NCBI RefSeq assembly: GCF_000002425.4
Contig: NC_037261.1
Span: forward strand, 8,484,701-8,548,700
Length of the DNA stretch: 64,000 bases
Source of the DNA: Physcomitrium patens
Lineage: Eukaryota; Streptophyta; Bryopsida; Funariales; Funariaceae
Direction of reading: 5' to 3'
Below the pieces are notes generated by a model. It did not search any database and had not been told where the DNA came from. It saw nothing but the letters and a program-made list of their open reading frames with translations. A program made the translations under genes and the position numbers. Shown here in pieces: positions 30,596 through 41,809 of the stretch (position 1 is the first letter of the stretch; each line of letters starts with the position of its first letter).

Positions 30596-32303
30596 ATGGA
30601 AGTATCATGTATGATGTACGACTGGAGAGCTGGAGCAGATGATGAGAGAATTGTACTATATGGATTTGGAAATCTTATAACTGGAGAATCTGTAACTATT
30701 AGAGTACATGATTTCCTTTTGTACTGCTACGTACTTGTGTCTGCTATGGGAGTAAACGTACGTGAGAAGATGAACAAGATATCTGAGCTAGTTGGTCGTA
30801 ACAACATTGCTAAGACCGTAATGTGCACTAGATGGCTACTAAGATCATATCTTGAAGGTGACAAGAAGTTCGTTAAGTATTACTTCTATAAGAGAAGTAC
30901 GCTTAAGCACTTCTCTAATCTGATGAAGAAAATGGATATAACAGTTTACGAAGGTGATATGAAGACAGAAGAAATGTTTATCACCGCTACAAACATAAGC
31001 TATTCCGGATGGATAAAGGCACTATGTGCAGGCGTAGATTACAACACACGATTATGTTCTACAGATCTAGAGTATACATGTAGCTGGAGTGCAATACAAG
31101 TTATAGATCAAATAGATGTTCCAAGGCCATTAATAATGTGTATGGATATAGAAGTGTACTCATCTAATGCAAGTGTTATACCAGATCCTTGCATAGAGAA
31201 AGATAGGTTGTTTATAATATCCGTAGTATCTCAAAGGTACCTTATGCCTAGCACGTCCAAGAAGTATATACTATATACTGGACAATGTAATATAGATGTT
31301 GATGAGATAGACACAAGAGCATTCTCAACAGAAAGGAATTTAATAGAAGCTTATTTTCTTCTTATCAAGGAAATAAATCCAGATATTATAATTGGATATA
31401 ATATATTCATGTTCAATTTTAAATATATAGATACTAGACTACGAAGAAAGCTTGTTAACTTACCTTCAAGCTCCAGAGTGCAAGGTATTAGCACTGAAAG
31501 GATCCATATTAACTGGAACAGTTCAGCGTATGGCTTTAATGACTATATAGTCATCGATCTACCAGGACGTACTGTTATAGACGTCTACCAATATGTTACG
31601 AAGGAGTTTAAGCTACAAAGCTATAGCTTATCTTCTGTGTCAGAGAAGTTCACTGGGAATAAGAAAGTAGATCTACCATACAAAGAGGTATTCAACTTAT
31701 ACGAGAAAGGAGACAAAGAGTCTATTGAGACTATTGCAAGATATTGTATAGTAGATTCATTGCTGACTATTGCATTGTTTGATAATATGAACATATGGGT
31801 TAGCGTGACGGAGATGTCAACTGTTGCAAGGACAAGGATTAGAGATCTCTATACTAGAGGTCAACAAATAAGAGTAAAGTCTCAACTGTACAAAGAATGT
31901 TATGATAAGGGTGTTGTATTTGACAGAACAGATTCTCTACTTGAAGAGTTTGAGTATGAAGGAGCTATAGTATCAAATCCTACTCCCGGACTCTATAAAT
32001 GGTGTTCTTTACTTGACTTCTCAAGTTTATATCCTTCTGTTATAATAAGTCATAATATATGCTACTCAACGTTTATTAAAAGAACTCTGATCAACCTTGC
32101 TTTACTGTGCAAGTATCTGACAAGAAGTCTTACATGTTTGCTAAAGAGCCATTAGGATTAGTACCATCTCTATTAAAAATATTAATACTAAAGAGAAAGG
32201 AAGTTAAGATACAATCTAGTACAGCTATGGGAATAGAAAAGGTAGTTCTTGAAAGGAGACAACTTGCTCTAAAGATATCAACTAATTCTGTGTATAGCTC
32301 ATA
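30596..32303 (+). pseudogene. Family B DNA polymerase, truncated by inverted repeat
   Basis: The frame from ATG 30596 has exonuclease motif I (MCMDIEVYS, D near residue 184), exonuclease motif II read as YNIFMFNF with asparagine at about residue 274 where the metal-binding aspartate belongs, motif III (YCIVDSL), and polymerase motif A (DFSSLYPSV). A frame change near 32100-32110 leads to the second ORF, with motif B read as KISTNSVYS, where the usual glycine after Tyr is serine. Both substitutions are single G-to-A changes. Right after motif B, at 32303/32304, the sequence jumps into inverted RPB2. Motif C (the YGDTDS box) and the thumb are absent. Confidence 0.9.
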
Positions 32304-33973
32304 TGTTTGTTACGAGGACATCAAAGGACAACGTACTTAGAAGCATAAAGGTGTACAAAAGAAAGGGAGAAGCATTCATGTTCGTATCCGCATACTACTC
32401 ATCAGATAAAGAAATACATATTCAGACAACTAGAGGTAGATACAGTAGACCTCTGTTGATATGTACTAATGGGAGTGCACCAGTCTGTAGCAACACCACA
32501 GTTGATGATATGTATAAAGCTGGCACGTTGGAGATGATAGATGCAACAAAACAGATGCAATGCTTTATTGCTACAACACATGATAGTATCTGCAATCAAC
32601 ATACACATGTTGAGATACATCCATCGTTCATGTTTGGATTGTCAACATCTATGACTCCCTATGCTAACTTCAACCAATCATCAAGAATAGTATTCCAATC
32701 AGCTATGAGCAAGCAAGCAATGCCTCTCGCTCTCCATATAATGACAAGCATGGTATCAGACTCAAAGATATTAACATACGCTCAAAAGCCTATATGTGCG
32801 ACAACTATATCAAGCATGATCAAGGAGTACAATGGAGTAAATGTTGTGATTGTTGTATTGTCATACTCTGGATATAACCAAGAGGACTCTTTGTTGTTTA
32901 ACAAGTCATCAATAGACAGAGGGCTATTCTCAAGCATTAAATACGAAGTTGTTGAGATTATAGAAAACAAGTTTATGAACGAGACTCTTGTATACATTCC
33001 AGATGGAGATATCTTACGTGACAACGATGGCATTGTATTAATTGGTCAGAAAGTAAAAGATGGTGATACCATTGCTGCTAAACTCGTAATAACAGAAAAG
33101 AAACAAAGCATAGAGAAGATAGTACTGAAGAGCTTTGTATCAGGACGAGTTGATAAAGTAACCAAGCACACAAGTGCAGAAGGAAACAAGATAGTTAGAG
33201 TAAGAATATTGCTATACAGATTTCCTATTGTAGGAGATAAGTTCACATCACGGCATTCACAGAAAGGCGTAATAGGAGCTATTCTATCACAAGAAGATTT
33301 ACCATTCACTAAAGATGGGATAGTACCTGATCTTATAATCAACCCTCATGCAATACCTAGTAGGATGACTATGGGTCACCTACTAGAGATGGTGATGTGT
33401 AAGATTTATGTACTAGACTCAAACAATGCTCGAGATCCAACGCTTCCTTCAAAGCCGAGATCTAGAGAGAGCAGCTGCATAGATGCAACAGCATTCAACA
33501 AGGCTTATAGAAGCTTTGAAGTTGATATAGCCAAACTCTCTAAAGAGAAGATGTACTGTGGTACTACAGGATTACCTATAGAAGCGAGAGTTGCAACTGG
33601 TATATGTTACTACCACGCTCTTAGACATCAAGCTAGAGACAAGGCCCATTCGATATCCAAAGGTGTCATACAAAGTCTTACAAAGCAACCAGTTGAAGGA
33701 CGATCAAGAAAAGGAGGACTGCGATTTGGAGAGATGGAGAAGGACTGTCTTATAGCGCATGGAGCAGCATCGATGCTTCTTGAGAAACTAAAGAACACTT
33801 CTGATTTGTGTGAAGTATGGATATGTCATGGTTGTAGTACGATATGCTCTAGTAATCCATGTGTTAATTGTAACGGAAGGAACACAAAGGAGCATCATTT
33901 ACCTTATAGCTTTAAATTGCTAGCTCAAGAGCTATCCATAGCTAATATTAGAGTAGGTCTAAAGTATACCTAA
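32304..33973 (+). pseudogene. RPB2, inverted copy lacking its N-terminus
   Basis: This is the C-terminal 556 codons of RPB2 (about 58 percent), uninterrupted. It has CAG where the left copy has TAG at 22962-22964. There is no native start; the 5-prime end is fused to DNA polymerase B in a different frame. All catalytic and C-terminal zinc motifs of the left copy are present. Confidence 0.92.
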
Positions 33974-34012
33974 CATTCATATCTTATAATAAAAAAAAAA
34001 TTTATAACACTA

Positions 34013-35191
34013 CTAAGTGTAGTGAAGTATATCAACAATACTTGTTCCTACTTTTGATCTACTACCTATTATTATATTATCGGATATGCTTTGTACTGGT
34101 TCTGCTACTCCCTTGCATGCAGCTCTAGCTAGTTCTACTATTGTCCTTTCATTAGATGCCCTGGTAAGATAACTGTGACCTCTTTCAACCATTCCAGATA
34201 TATTCATAGGTATCATCTTACCTTTGTTTGTCATGAAGTCTGCAAGCAGATTAATATGCTTGTCATCAAAGCGTACATCACCTTTAAGTACCTTTGATAA
34301 TTCTCTTACTAATACGTTTCTTGCAGCTTCTATTCCTAGACAGTTGAGAACATCTACAGCTGAGTCAGAAATGGTAAGCTTATCGTCTATGAAGTCAAGT
34401 CCTAATGTACTCATTAGATTAGAACCTTTTGTCTTTACTTCGTTGTTGTTGATGAGTACATGTTCTATACCTTTAATGCCACAGATTTGTATAGGGAATA
34501 TTATAGACTTGACTAGACCATACACGTACATCTCTATATCTTTACTTTTTGTTACACATTGTACTGCTATGTCTATAGTATGTTCAAACTCTGGAGAGAC
34601 AAGTACACGTATGTTGTTATTTCCATACATTGACTCAACAATTCTATCTCTTATCAGCTTCAAGCTTATCTTATAAGCTTTCATCTTCTTACTATCAACG
34701 ATCATTCTAAACACAACACCTTCGTTGTAACTAGTAGGAGCTGTATAGAAGTTGTGCTTTTCTGCTATTGCATACCACCAAGAGTCTAAGTCATGTTCTA
34801 TATAATACGATGACATTACATCAGGAATAGTAAGATATACAAAATCTGAAGGACTTGTATGCTTTGTAGTACGTATAGTCGATGTTGATTGCTTGAATGA
34901 ACAGTTCAAGATAGATTCTAATCTGGGTATTCCCTCGAGTACCTCTACAGCTGTAGTACCAGCACTGTGAAATGAACTAAGAGCTATCTGAGTGGTTGGT
35001 TGTCCAATCGATTGTGATGCTATGACACCTACATCTTCTCCAGGACATACTTGAGCTTGAGAGTGCCTTGCAATGAATGCTTGTCTTTCACTCTCGTTGA
35101 GCTTCTGTAACTGACAATGAGATTGTCTTGTACATGCCTCTTTAACATAAGACAGTAGGGGAGCGTGTATTATTAATTCCTCGTTAGACAT
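34013..35191 (-). CDS. RPB1 C-terminal half, inverted copy
   Basis: Identical to the left copy except Pro for Ser (position 34927) and Thr for Ile (34869). The proline in VLEGIPRLESIL is the usual residue of the family, so this copy is nearer ancestral there. The frame is intact. Confidence 0.88.
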   Translation of the reverse strand: MSNEELIIHAPLLSYVKEACTRQSHCQLQKLNESERQAFIARHSQAQVCPGEDVGVIASQSIGQPTTQIALSSFHSAGTTAVEVLEGIPRLESILNCSFKQSTSTIRTTKHTSPSDFVYLTIPDVMSSYYIEHDLDSWWYAIAEKHNFYTAPTSYNEGVVFRMIVDSKKMKAYKISLKLIRDRIVESMYGNNNIRVLVSPEFEHTIDIAVQCVTKSKDIEMYVYGLVKSIIFPIQICGIKGIEHVLINNNEVKTKGSNLMSTLGLDFIDDKLTISDSAVDVLNCLGIEAARNVLVRELSKVLKGDVRFDDKHINLLADFMTNKGKMIPMNISGMVERGHSYLTRASNERTIVELARAACKGVAEPVQSISDNIIIGSRSKVGTSIVDILHYT

Positions 35192-35255
35192 ACTGATTAT
35201 TGTACTAGTTTATCTATCCTTAAAGTTGTTTCAAGGTAGATACAAACAATAAGAT

Positions 35256-35876
35256 ATGGATTCCTTTGATGTCACCAAGTTGAAGAGCGCCCTTGAGGAT
35301 GTTGGTGTCCAACTCAGTTGGGCCTTGTGCCAAAACTTCATTGCAAACCTAATAGAGCAAATACCAGATCTTGAAGCTCACACTGACATTATAAACAGTG
35401 TAGCATCAAGGACGTTTCAATCTGCTGATATCTCCATCGTAATAGGATCTAGCTCTAAACCCTCTAGAAACGATGCAGAGACGTGCCAGAAGGTACTTCA
35501 AAGTGGTGCAAACAAGGGTAGGAAGTGTTCTCGTCCAAGAACAACAAACTCTGAGTTCTGTAAGAGACATTTGAACATGATGATGAAAGCTGATGGGCTC
35601 CTTAATGACACTAAGCAGAAACAAATAAATAGCTTTCGTGATGTCATTGGTGCAAAGAGACAGCAAAGGAGATTACCAGCAGAGATGAAGCTACGAGCTA
35701 TTGAGCATATGGAAGATGTATACGTTGATTTAAACACCAAGCTCATATTCGCTGAGGTCGATAATAAGATGATGGCTATTGGACACATGTATGATGATGA
35801 AATGACACTTCTGTCTAAGAAGGATATCAAGATTTGTGACCTTAACGGATGGGAGTATAGATTAAATCTGGAATAA
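35256..35876 (+). CDS. Cys/His hypothetical viral protein, inverted copy
   Basis: The predicted protein equals that of 19640-20260. One silent C-to-T-type difference lies at 35636. It is flanked by the same divergent spacer (35192-35255) and palindromic terminator (35873-35894). Confidence 0.55.
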   Translation: MDSFDVTKLKSALEDVGVQLSWALCQNFIANLIEQIPDLEAHTDIINSVASRTFQSADISIVIGSSSKPSRNDAETCQKVLQSGANKGRKCSRPRTTNSEFCKRHLNMMMKADGLLNDTKQKQINSFRDVIGAKRQQRRLPAEMKLRAIEHMEDVYVDLNTKLIFAEVDNKMMAIGHMYDDEMTLLSKKDIKICDLNGWEYRLNLE

Positions 35877-35894
35877 AAAAAAAGTTTTTTTTAT
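35873..35894. terminator. Palindromic A/T terminator, inverted copy
   Basis: Mirror of 19622-19643, with nine A, G, eight T and the two convergent stops overlapping its ends. Confidence 0.65.
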
Positions 35895-36568
35895 GCACTT
35901 TTTGTTACTAAAAGAGATGTTAGCTTTTGTATTTGACCTTGTGTTATGAACTCTCCTTTGTTCTTATCGTACAAATCTTGTATCTGGTCTTTTGAAAAGA
36001 GCTTCTTAAGTGTAGAGTCAAATACTATTCGCCTTCCATTCTTCTCTAGATTGTTTGATATGTACATCCTAAGCAACTTCGATGCAGATGACAATGATGA
36101 TTGATTGTCTTTGACTTTGATAGCTGTAATATCTGCGCCTTGTCGCTTGAGTATGTTCAAGAGCTTAATAAAAGAACTTGTGACATCCCTAGGAGTATCA
36201 AACGGATTTGCTCTTTCTTGTTGCTTCTTAACTACTCTTCCATCAAGAAACTTATCAAGAGGTTTAGTAATAAGAGCTTCAAAGTCTGCACTACTGATGT
36301 TACTAATGTTGTTGGTGTTTTTTAGTTGCTTAAGAAGATCAATCGCTACAAGCATGTTTCTATTAACTGTTCGGGATACAACATACTTGATCTTTTCCTT
36401 GGAAAGGACTTTCTCTGGAGTGTAAGTGAATACCTCTGATGTGTCTATCTCTTCAACCTTCTGTGAAAAGTACTTGTGAGACTCTTGCGCAGGTGAAGAG
36501 TACACCTTCTTGGGTGCTCTACTTAGTAGCATAGGTGTCAATGTTAATATCTTATGTCTGGTGTCCAT
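35891..36568 (-). CDS. Lysine-rich hypothetical viral protein, inverted copy
   Basis: The predicted protein equals that of 18948-19625 from its ATG at 36568. One silent difference (36320) is a G-to-A change in the gene sense. Confidence 0.5.
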   Translation of the reverse strand: MDTRHKILTLTPMLLSRAPKKVYSSPAQESHKYFSQKVEEIDTSEVFTYTPEKVLSKEKIKYVVSRTVNRNMLVAIDLLKQLKNTNNISNISSADFEALITKPLDKFLDGRVVKKQQERANPFDTPRDVTSSFIKLLNILKRQGADITAIKVKDNQSSLSSASKLLRMYISNNLEKNGRRIVFDSTLKKLFSKDQIQDLYDKNKGEFITQGQIQKLTSLLVTKSA

Positions 36569-36691
36569 GATGATGAGTGCTTGTAACAACAGCAGATGGT
36601 GCTTCTTTGTAGCACATAATAAAAAAATCAGTGGCACTAACAGATAAAAAAAAATCTATTATATTACAACTAGCTTACTACTCCATTAAGT

Positions 36692-37797
36692 CTACTTTGT
36701 CCTTGTCATCACTAGAGACTCATACATGCAAGATAGCAGATACTCGTTAGAAGACATAAACTTGTTCCTGTTAAGTCTATTTCTTGTTTCCAACTTAAAT
36801 CCTATACTGGTGAACTGCTCAATCAGCTTATCTACGTCTACTAAATCTTCTGTTTGATTCGTTACAATGGTGTTAGGAATATGTATGTATATCTTATTTT
36901 TACTTTCTAATCTAATAGAATATGCTTCACATATATGTTCTTTTACCTTTCTTGCTTCAAAGAATTCTATTATGTACTTCTTGGACATAACAATGCACAA
37001 GAATGCACATTTATGCTTATCAGAGAATGTCCTTTGAGCAATTCTAATAAGCTTGTCAATGTCGATAAGAGTGATACAGAAGAAACATGATAATGTTGTT
37101 ATGGACTTTTCAAATCCTCTTAAATGTTCTATTCTCGTTTGTATCACTCTTACCTTCTTATTAGTACCAAGCCTTTTCTTGAGCTCCTTAATATTACTAT
37201 AAGATGGATCCACACATGTAACACTTTTATAATGATCCCACTTTGTAATGTCTCCTCCAAATCCTGATCCAACATCTAGCAAATGACCAGCCCCTTTCTT
37301 TAGAAGATCTCTTTTAACTTCATTGTGATAGGACCTCATCATGGAAACCGTTAGTCCTTTAAGGACATTAAACATATTCTTTTCTTCTCTTGCTATCTTT
37401 TTGATCTTTTCTACTACTGCAACACGATTCGGATATACCTTATCTTCTCTTTCTCTTAGTAGTGTTACAGTTCTATTGGGATTTATAATAAATTCTGAGA
37501 TAGCATTTTCTTTTGGTTCTGTACTATTTTGCGATATCTTGAGCCCAGAATCTACATTTTCCTTTTTGTTATATGCCATTAAGGCTTTCTCTTGATACAA
37601 TAGATCAACAGTCTTTTGAGGTTTCCATCTCATAACAGGATCAAGGTAAGATTGAGAGTGTGTGTATATTAGACCATCATACTTGCTCTCTTGAATTTGC
37701 TTTTCTAGTATCTGATGATGTCTAGAGAATGCAGAGAATGTCTTAAACATGAAATGCCTCTTTGCAACTACCAATCTCTTCTTAGTAGCTTTGTTGA
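36692..37797 (-). pseudogene. Capping enzyme, inverted copy without triphosphatase and guanylyltransferase core
   Basis: The last 360 codons of the capping enzyme remain. They include the guanylyltransferase C-terminal part and the complete methyltransferase with LLDVGSGFGGD near 37270. The K-x-D-G active-site segment, which lies before 17719 in the full copy, is not included. It cannot cap RNA but could in principle encode a methyltransferase fragment. A Thr/Arg difference (37758) near the breakpoint is the only transversion between arms. Confidence 0.88.
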
Positions 37798-38770
37798 AAT
37801 ATATAAGAAGGATTAATTAATTATAATTATATAGAATTTAAATATTATATAATACTCAATCTAAAGATAAGGTAGGAATTAGAAATTTAAATAAATAATC
37901 TAATATCTTTAAAAAAATATAAAAAATTATAATCCTTTATGTTATAGGAATTTATCAATTAAATATGAATATTATATAAATATAAGCCACAATATGTAAG
38001 ATTTCAAAATCTTAATAAAAGCTAATTAAAATTAAAGAAATCTAAAAAAATAAGATCTACAATATAAAAATAAAAATAATAGATAATAATATATTCTATA
38101 TATATATAAATAAATAAATTATATATAATATTAAAGATATAAATCATAATAGTATCTAAAAAATAATTTATTTGTATGTCTTAAAAAATAAAAAAGAATA
38201 AATAATTTTAAGTTAGAAATAAACTAAAAAGATTATTTCCAAACACAAAGAGACTAAGTATTTTAGAACTAAGATTAAAAATACAAAAAAAAAAAATGTT
38301 GAAAAGACTAAGAATAGACTTAGTCTTGGATCCATATATACTAGCCATAAAGAAGGTCTTGTAGAGGCTTCTTTGAGACCACAAGGCTTCTAGCCTTAGC
38401 TCTTGATTGATGTTGTTTTTAATGCAATTCTTCAAAAGTAAGAAATTAATGGAAAATTTTTTAATAGCCATATGGTATATCTATAAAAAGATAAAATATA
38501 TTATCTATATTTAATAAAACTTTCTAAAGAAGATACTTTCTTTTAAACATGTTTCTATACATTTTTACTTATTTTTATGTTTTCTTATTTACTTAAGTAA
38601 TATAGATGTTCATTACATTATTTTTTATTCTAAAAATAAGTTCTATGAAAAGTAATTAAATAATTTCATAAGTTGATGAAGTCTAAGATCTATCAAATAG
38701 TGTTAGTAATAAAATTTGATCTCTATTTTTTACAAAGATTTGATGGAATATAAAATAGAGATCAAATAAA
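37798..38770. other. AT-rich DNA without recognised genes
   Basis: This is about 1 kb of very AT-rich sequence (many TA and A runs), distinct from the viral block. I see no credible ORF, tRNA or repeat boundary. It probably marks host DNA beside the viral insertion. Confidence 0.6.
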
Positions 38771-41399
38771 AACTTTGATGGTGTCACGTAATGCACAATC
38801 TGGGCATGAAAGATTTTTCAGATTTAGCCTTACTAATCATGAAGAAGGCAATCTTCTTTGCAGTGGGCATCTCTGTTTTTCGACAACTAGAAATTACAGG
38901 AAGAAATTTATAAGACGTGCTTTCACTATCCGAGGAATTCGACTAGCCCAAGGGTGAGAATTCTCCTCCAAGTGCCAAGAAACAATAAAACTTTGCCTGG
39001 AGATGTAGAACGACTTACAAACGCCTGGGATTTGAACTCCTTCAGCATCAATGATTTAGGTGAACAGGATTGGAATGGGAAGTGTGATCAAGGCAAAATT
39101 CGAATTACGGCAGCTGGAAATGAAGAGAAAAGTTGAAGTTTGGCCAAGGAAATTTAAAGGGTGAGTGTAAAAAGAAGGGAAAACCTCAGCAAATAATTGG
39201 GTCTCTTCTTATTCCTTGGGAAGTTGTAGCAGCTGCGCCTCGTCTTCATAAGGCTCAAGGGAAAGGACATCTAGTTCCGGTATTTATTTTGCAAAGGCAA
39301 CGGTTGGGCGAATATTGGGTGTCTCGGAGGAATCTCACGAAGACTCAGAAGTACTGACTCATCAGCGTTACCATTACCAAGAATGGAAGATATGTGTGCT
39401 GCTACTTTTGGTAATCATCAGGATTTTGCCTCATTTCCTGACTTCGAAGGCCGGTTGTTTCAAACAGTTGATCTCCTGCCAGGGTTGGATTGCTCCATAG
39501 ATGACCTGACTCCATTAATGAAGCTGTGAATCTAGACACACAACCACCTGCCAGAGATTCGAGGTGATACCCGAAAACCTATTGTACATATTAAGCCGCA
39601 CGAAATCGGATTCATGTGCTTCGTACACGCAAAAATAGTAATCAGCTGTATGCAGGAATAATTCTGTGCTGAGCTTGAGTGGGTAGTTCAACACTATCAT
39701 GTTTGAACAAGTAAATGTTTTGGACATAATCAACTCTCAACTATCTAATTATTTTGTGCCATGTATTCGTTTCAGGCAGCCATTTGCACTACCTAGAGAA
39801 AGTAGGCCATTGAACTATTGTATTATAATTCAGTCAAGAATTGTTTTAGGATGTTGCTGCAAAACTTGCTTGTGTCTTGAGTAGCATTGAACTAGGTTGG
39901 AAGGCCTGGAAATAGAAGTGCTCGTGTCTTTGGTTGGGCTCACTATCTTTCCAGGATAGTCTCTGACACCATCTCGCTTTATGTTCCTGTGATTTCCTGT
40001 ACTGTTCTCGCAAAACACCGAGCCTTTCATGATTTCCTGTGCAATTCTTCACGGTGCCAGTACTTAGTAGATTGTTGAGATTTGATATATTACTGGTACA
40101 TCTCCTGTTTGTTGGGCACTGGTAGTTCCTAGGGCTGACTTATTTCTGATGCTCTTCTCCTCTGGTGTTTTGTTTGAGAATTAATTTATTCATGAACTTT
40201 GGGACTGAAGTAAGGTGGCAGCCCATTGTTGACCACCCCTCTCATTTTTTACCTATAGGGTGGGGTATTTTTGCTAGATCAGCGACCTAATGGCAAATAG
40301 TTTTGATATTTTGTGGTCGGAAATAGGTCAGGGTCAAGTGGAAATAATATGGAACTATGAGTAATATAATTCAGCATACTTAGAGTAGGTTTTCATGAAT
40401 TATCAAAAATCAATTTCTGCATTAGTGGGGTTGCATTTGTGCATCTACAAATCAAGAAGTCATTGGAGTGGAATTGGAAGATAGAGGATGTATGAGATAT
40501 TGTTTGGAGATGAGCGGAAATAAAGAAGAATGGTGGAAAAAATCCAACTTGAACATTGTGGATTACATTCAACTAGATGTTTGAATTTTTGTTGCCTTAT
40601 CTACACATTTACATCTACAGGTAGCACAAAATTAAGTGAAGTTTGATAGCATTAATAGGTGCCATACATCATGGTTTTGTAAAAGTTGGATTCTTGATTT
40701 TGTAATTCACAACCAGTTGGAATTAGATAGTTCTATATGTTCAAAATGGATCAAAGAGAATCTTCAACTAAAATATTTATATAAATTCCATTTTTGGGCC
40801 AAATTGTGTGAAAACACTTAGGATCCTCTTGATTTCCCTACATGTGGGTATTTTTCCATTTTTACACCAACTAGATATATATATTGAAATGTTAAAGTTA
40901 TCAAAAATGGATTGTCTACCATTAGTGCTATCATAAATCCATTGTTTTGAATTACAAGGACTTTCATTTGAACTTCAGAATCTTGCTTTTACTTTTTTCT
41001 TCATGTCCAGATTGTCAATTGACTTGTGATTGTGGTTGTAGATTGTTCATTTATTTAATTTTATAAATGTATGTTTTCATCTTTAGTAATACTTATCAGC
41101 TTGAAAAAAGAAAAAGAAAAAGAAAATAATAATCAGTGCTTTTATTTGCTTCCACCAAAATAGCTGTGAAATGTAATAATAATGTTTTATTTTATTTGTT
41201 AAATATGATGGAAAGTTCTGTCTGTGAAACATTTCGCGTAAAAATGTCTAGAATATCACAATACTACTTGCGTTTTTATGTAATCTTGATGTGGGTTTTT
41301 TTTTCCAATTACTGACCCTCAACATTCAACCGAATTCTACGAAAGTTGTACATCCAAATGCACAGTGAAGAGATCAATTTGTTCTTGTTATTGAATTTC
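38771..41399. other. Host intergenic or decayed transcribed sequence
   Basis: Several short plus-strand frames of 60-75 codons occur at 38775-39500, with a possible splice donor (AAGGTGAGT-like) near 38950 and 39160. No protein family is recognised. The rest is ordinary AT-rich plant-like DNA with a purine-rich run near 41104-41125. Confidence 0.35.
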
Positions 41400-41599
41400 A
41401 TTATTGGATTTCAAGCATGAAATTTGTCCGTCTCTGGAATCGAACTCAACTGTCAAACGCAATGACGAGTTAAGGCAGTCATCCAATTATGCATTAATTA
41501 CGTACTGGATGAATGACAAGTGGGATGAAGACCTCACTTCCGAAATCCTAAAACTTGCTAGGCTCCGCGGTGATCGTGTATTGTTTATAGGTTGTGGCT

Positions 41600-41809
41600 A
41601 TGGCGAGCGCAGGCAAGATCTTGGGTATGGACAAGTTGAGGGTGCAGAACCTGGTTGTTGCTGGTGGCCTCACCTCCTTCGTGGGAGCCGTCTACTTCTA
41701 CACCATGAAAGCTGTTGGCGGCGGAGACGAACTTCAGGAAGCCGTCCAGGTTTTGGAGCAGCAGAAAGGGGAGAAAGCTGGAGTATCTGCTCCTTCCGCG
41801 GCCTCCTAG
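41600..41809 (+). CDS. COA3-like mitochondrial cytochrome oxidase assembly factor
   Basis: A 69-residue frame from ATG 41600 to TAG 41807-41809. It has a short basic N-terminus (SAGKILGMDKLRVQN), a single hydrophobic segment LVVAGGLTSFVGAVYFYT at about residues 18-35, and a hydrophilic tail with DELQEAVQVLEQQKGEK. This arrangement matches small plant COA3-like inner-membrane proteins that help insert Cox1. The codon use is GC-rich relative to surroundings, as expected of a host exon. A TTTATAG just upstream may be a splice acceptor after a 5-prime UTR intron. The assignment is from memory of plant relatives and is not verified. Confidence 0.55.
   Translation: MASAGKILGMDKLRVQNLVVAGGLTSFVGAVYFYTMKAVGGGDELQEAVQVLEQQKGEKAGVSAPSAAS

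Larger units (their letters stand above)
32304..37797 (-). repeat. Right arm of 5494 bp inverted repeat
   Basis: The reverse complement of 17719-23212 with eight mismatches. Its inner edge cuts PolB and its outer edge cuts the capping gene and abuts AT-rich DNA without viral genes, so 37797/37798 is also the apparent right end of the viral block. The left end of the arm's source lies in the middle of viral sequence. Confidence 0.95.

Noticed and set aside
17719-37797. Inverted arms as terminal inverted repeats of a DNA transposon
   Set aside because: The arms end inside genes at both sides, contain only viral genes and show no transposase, terminal motif or target duplication.
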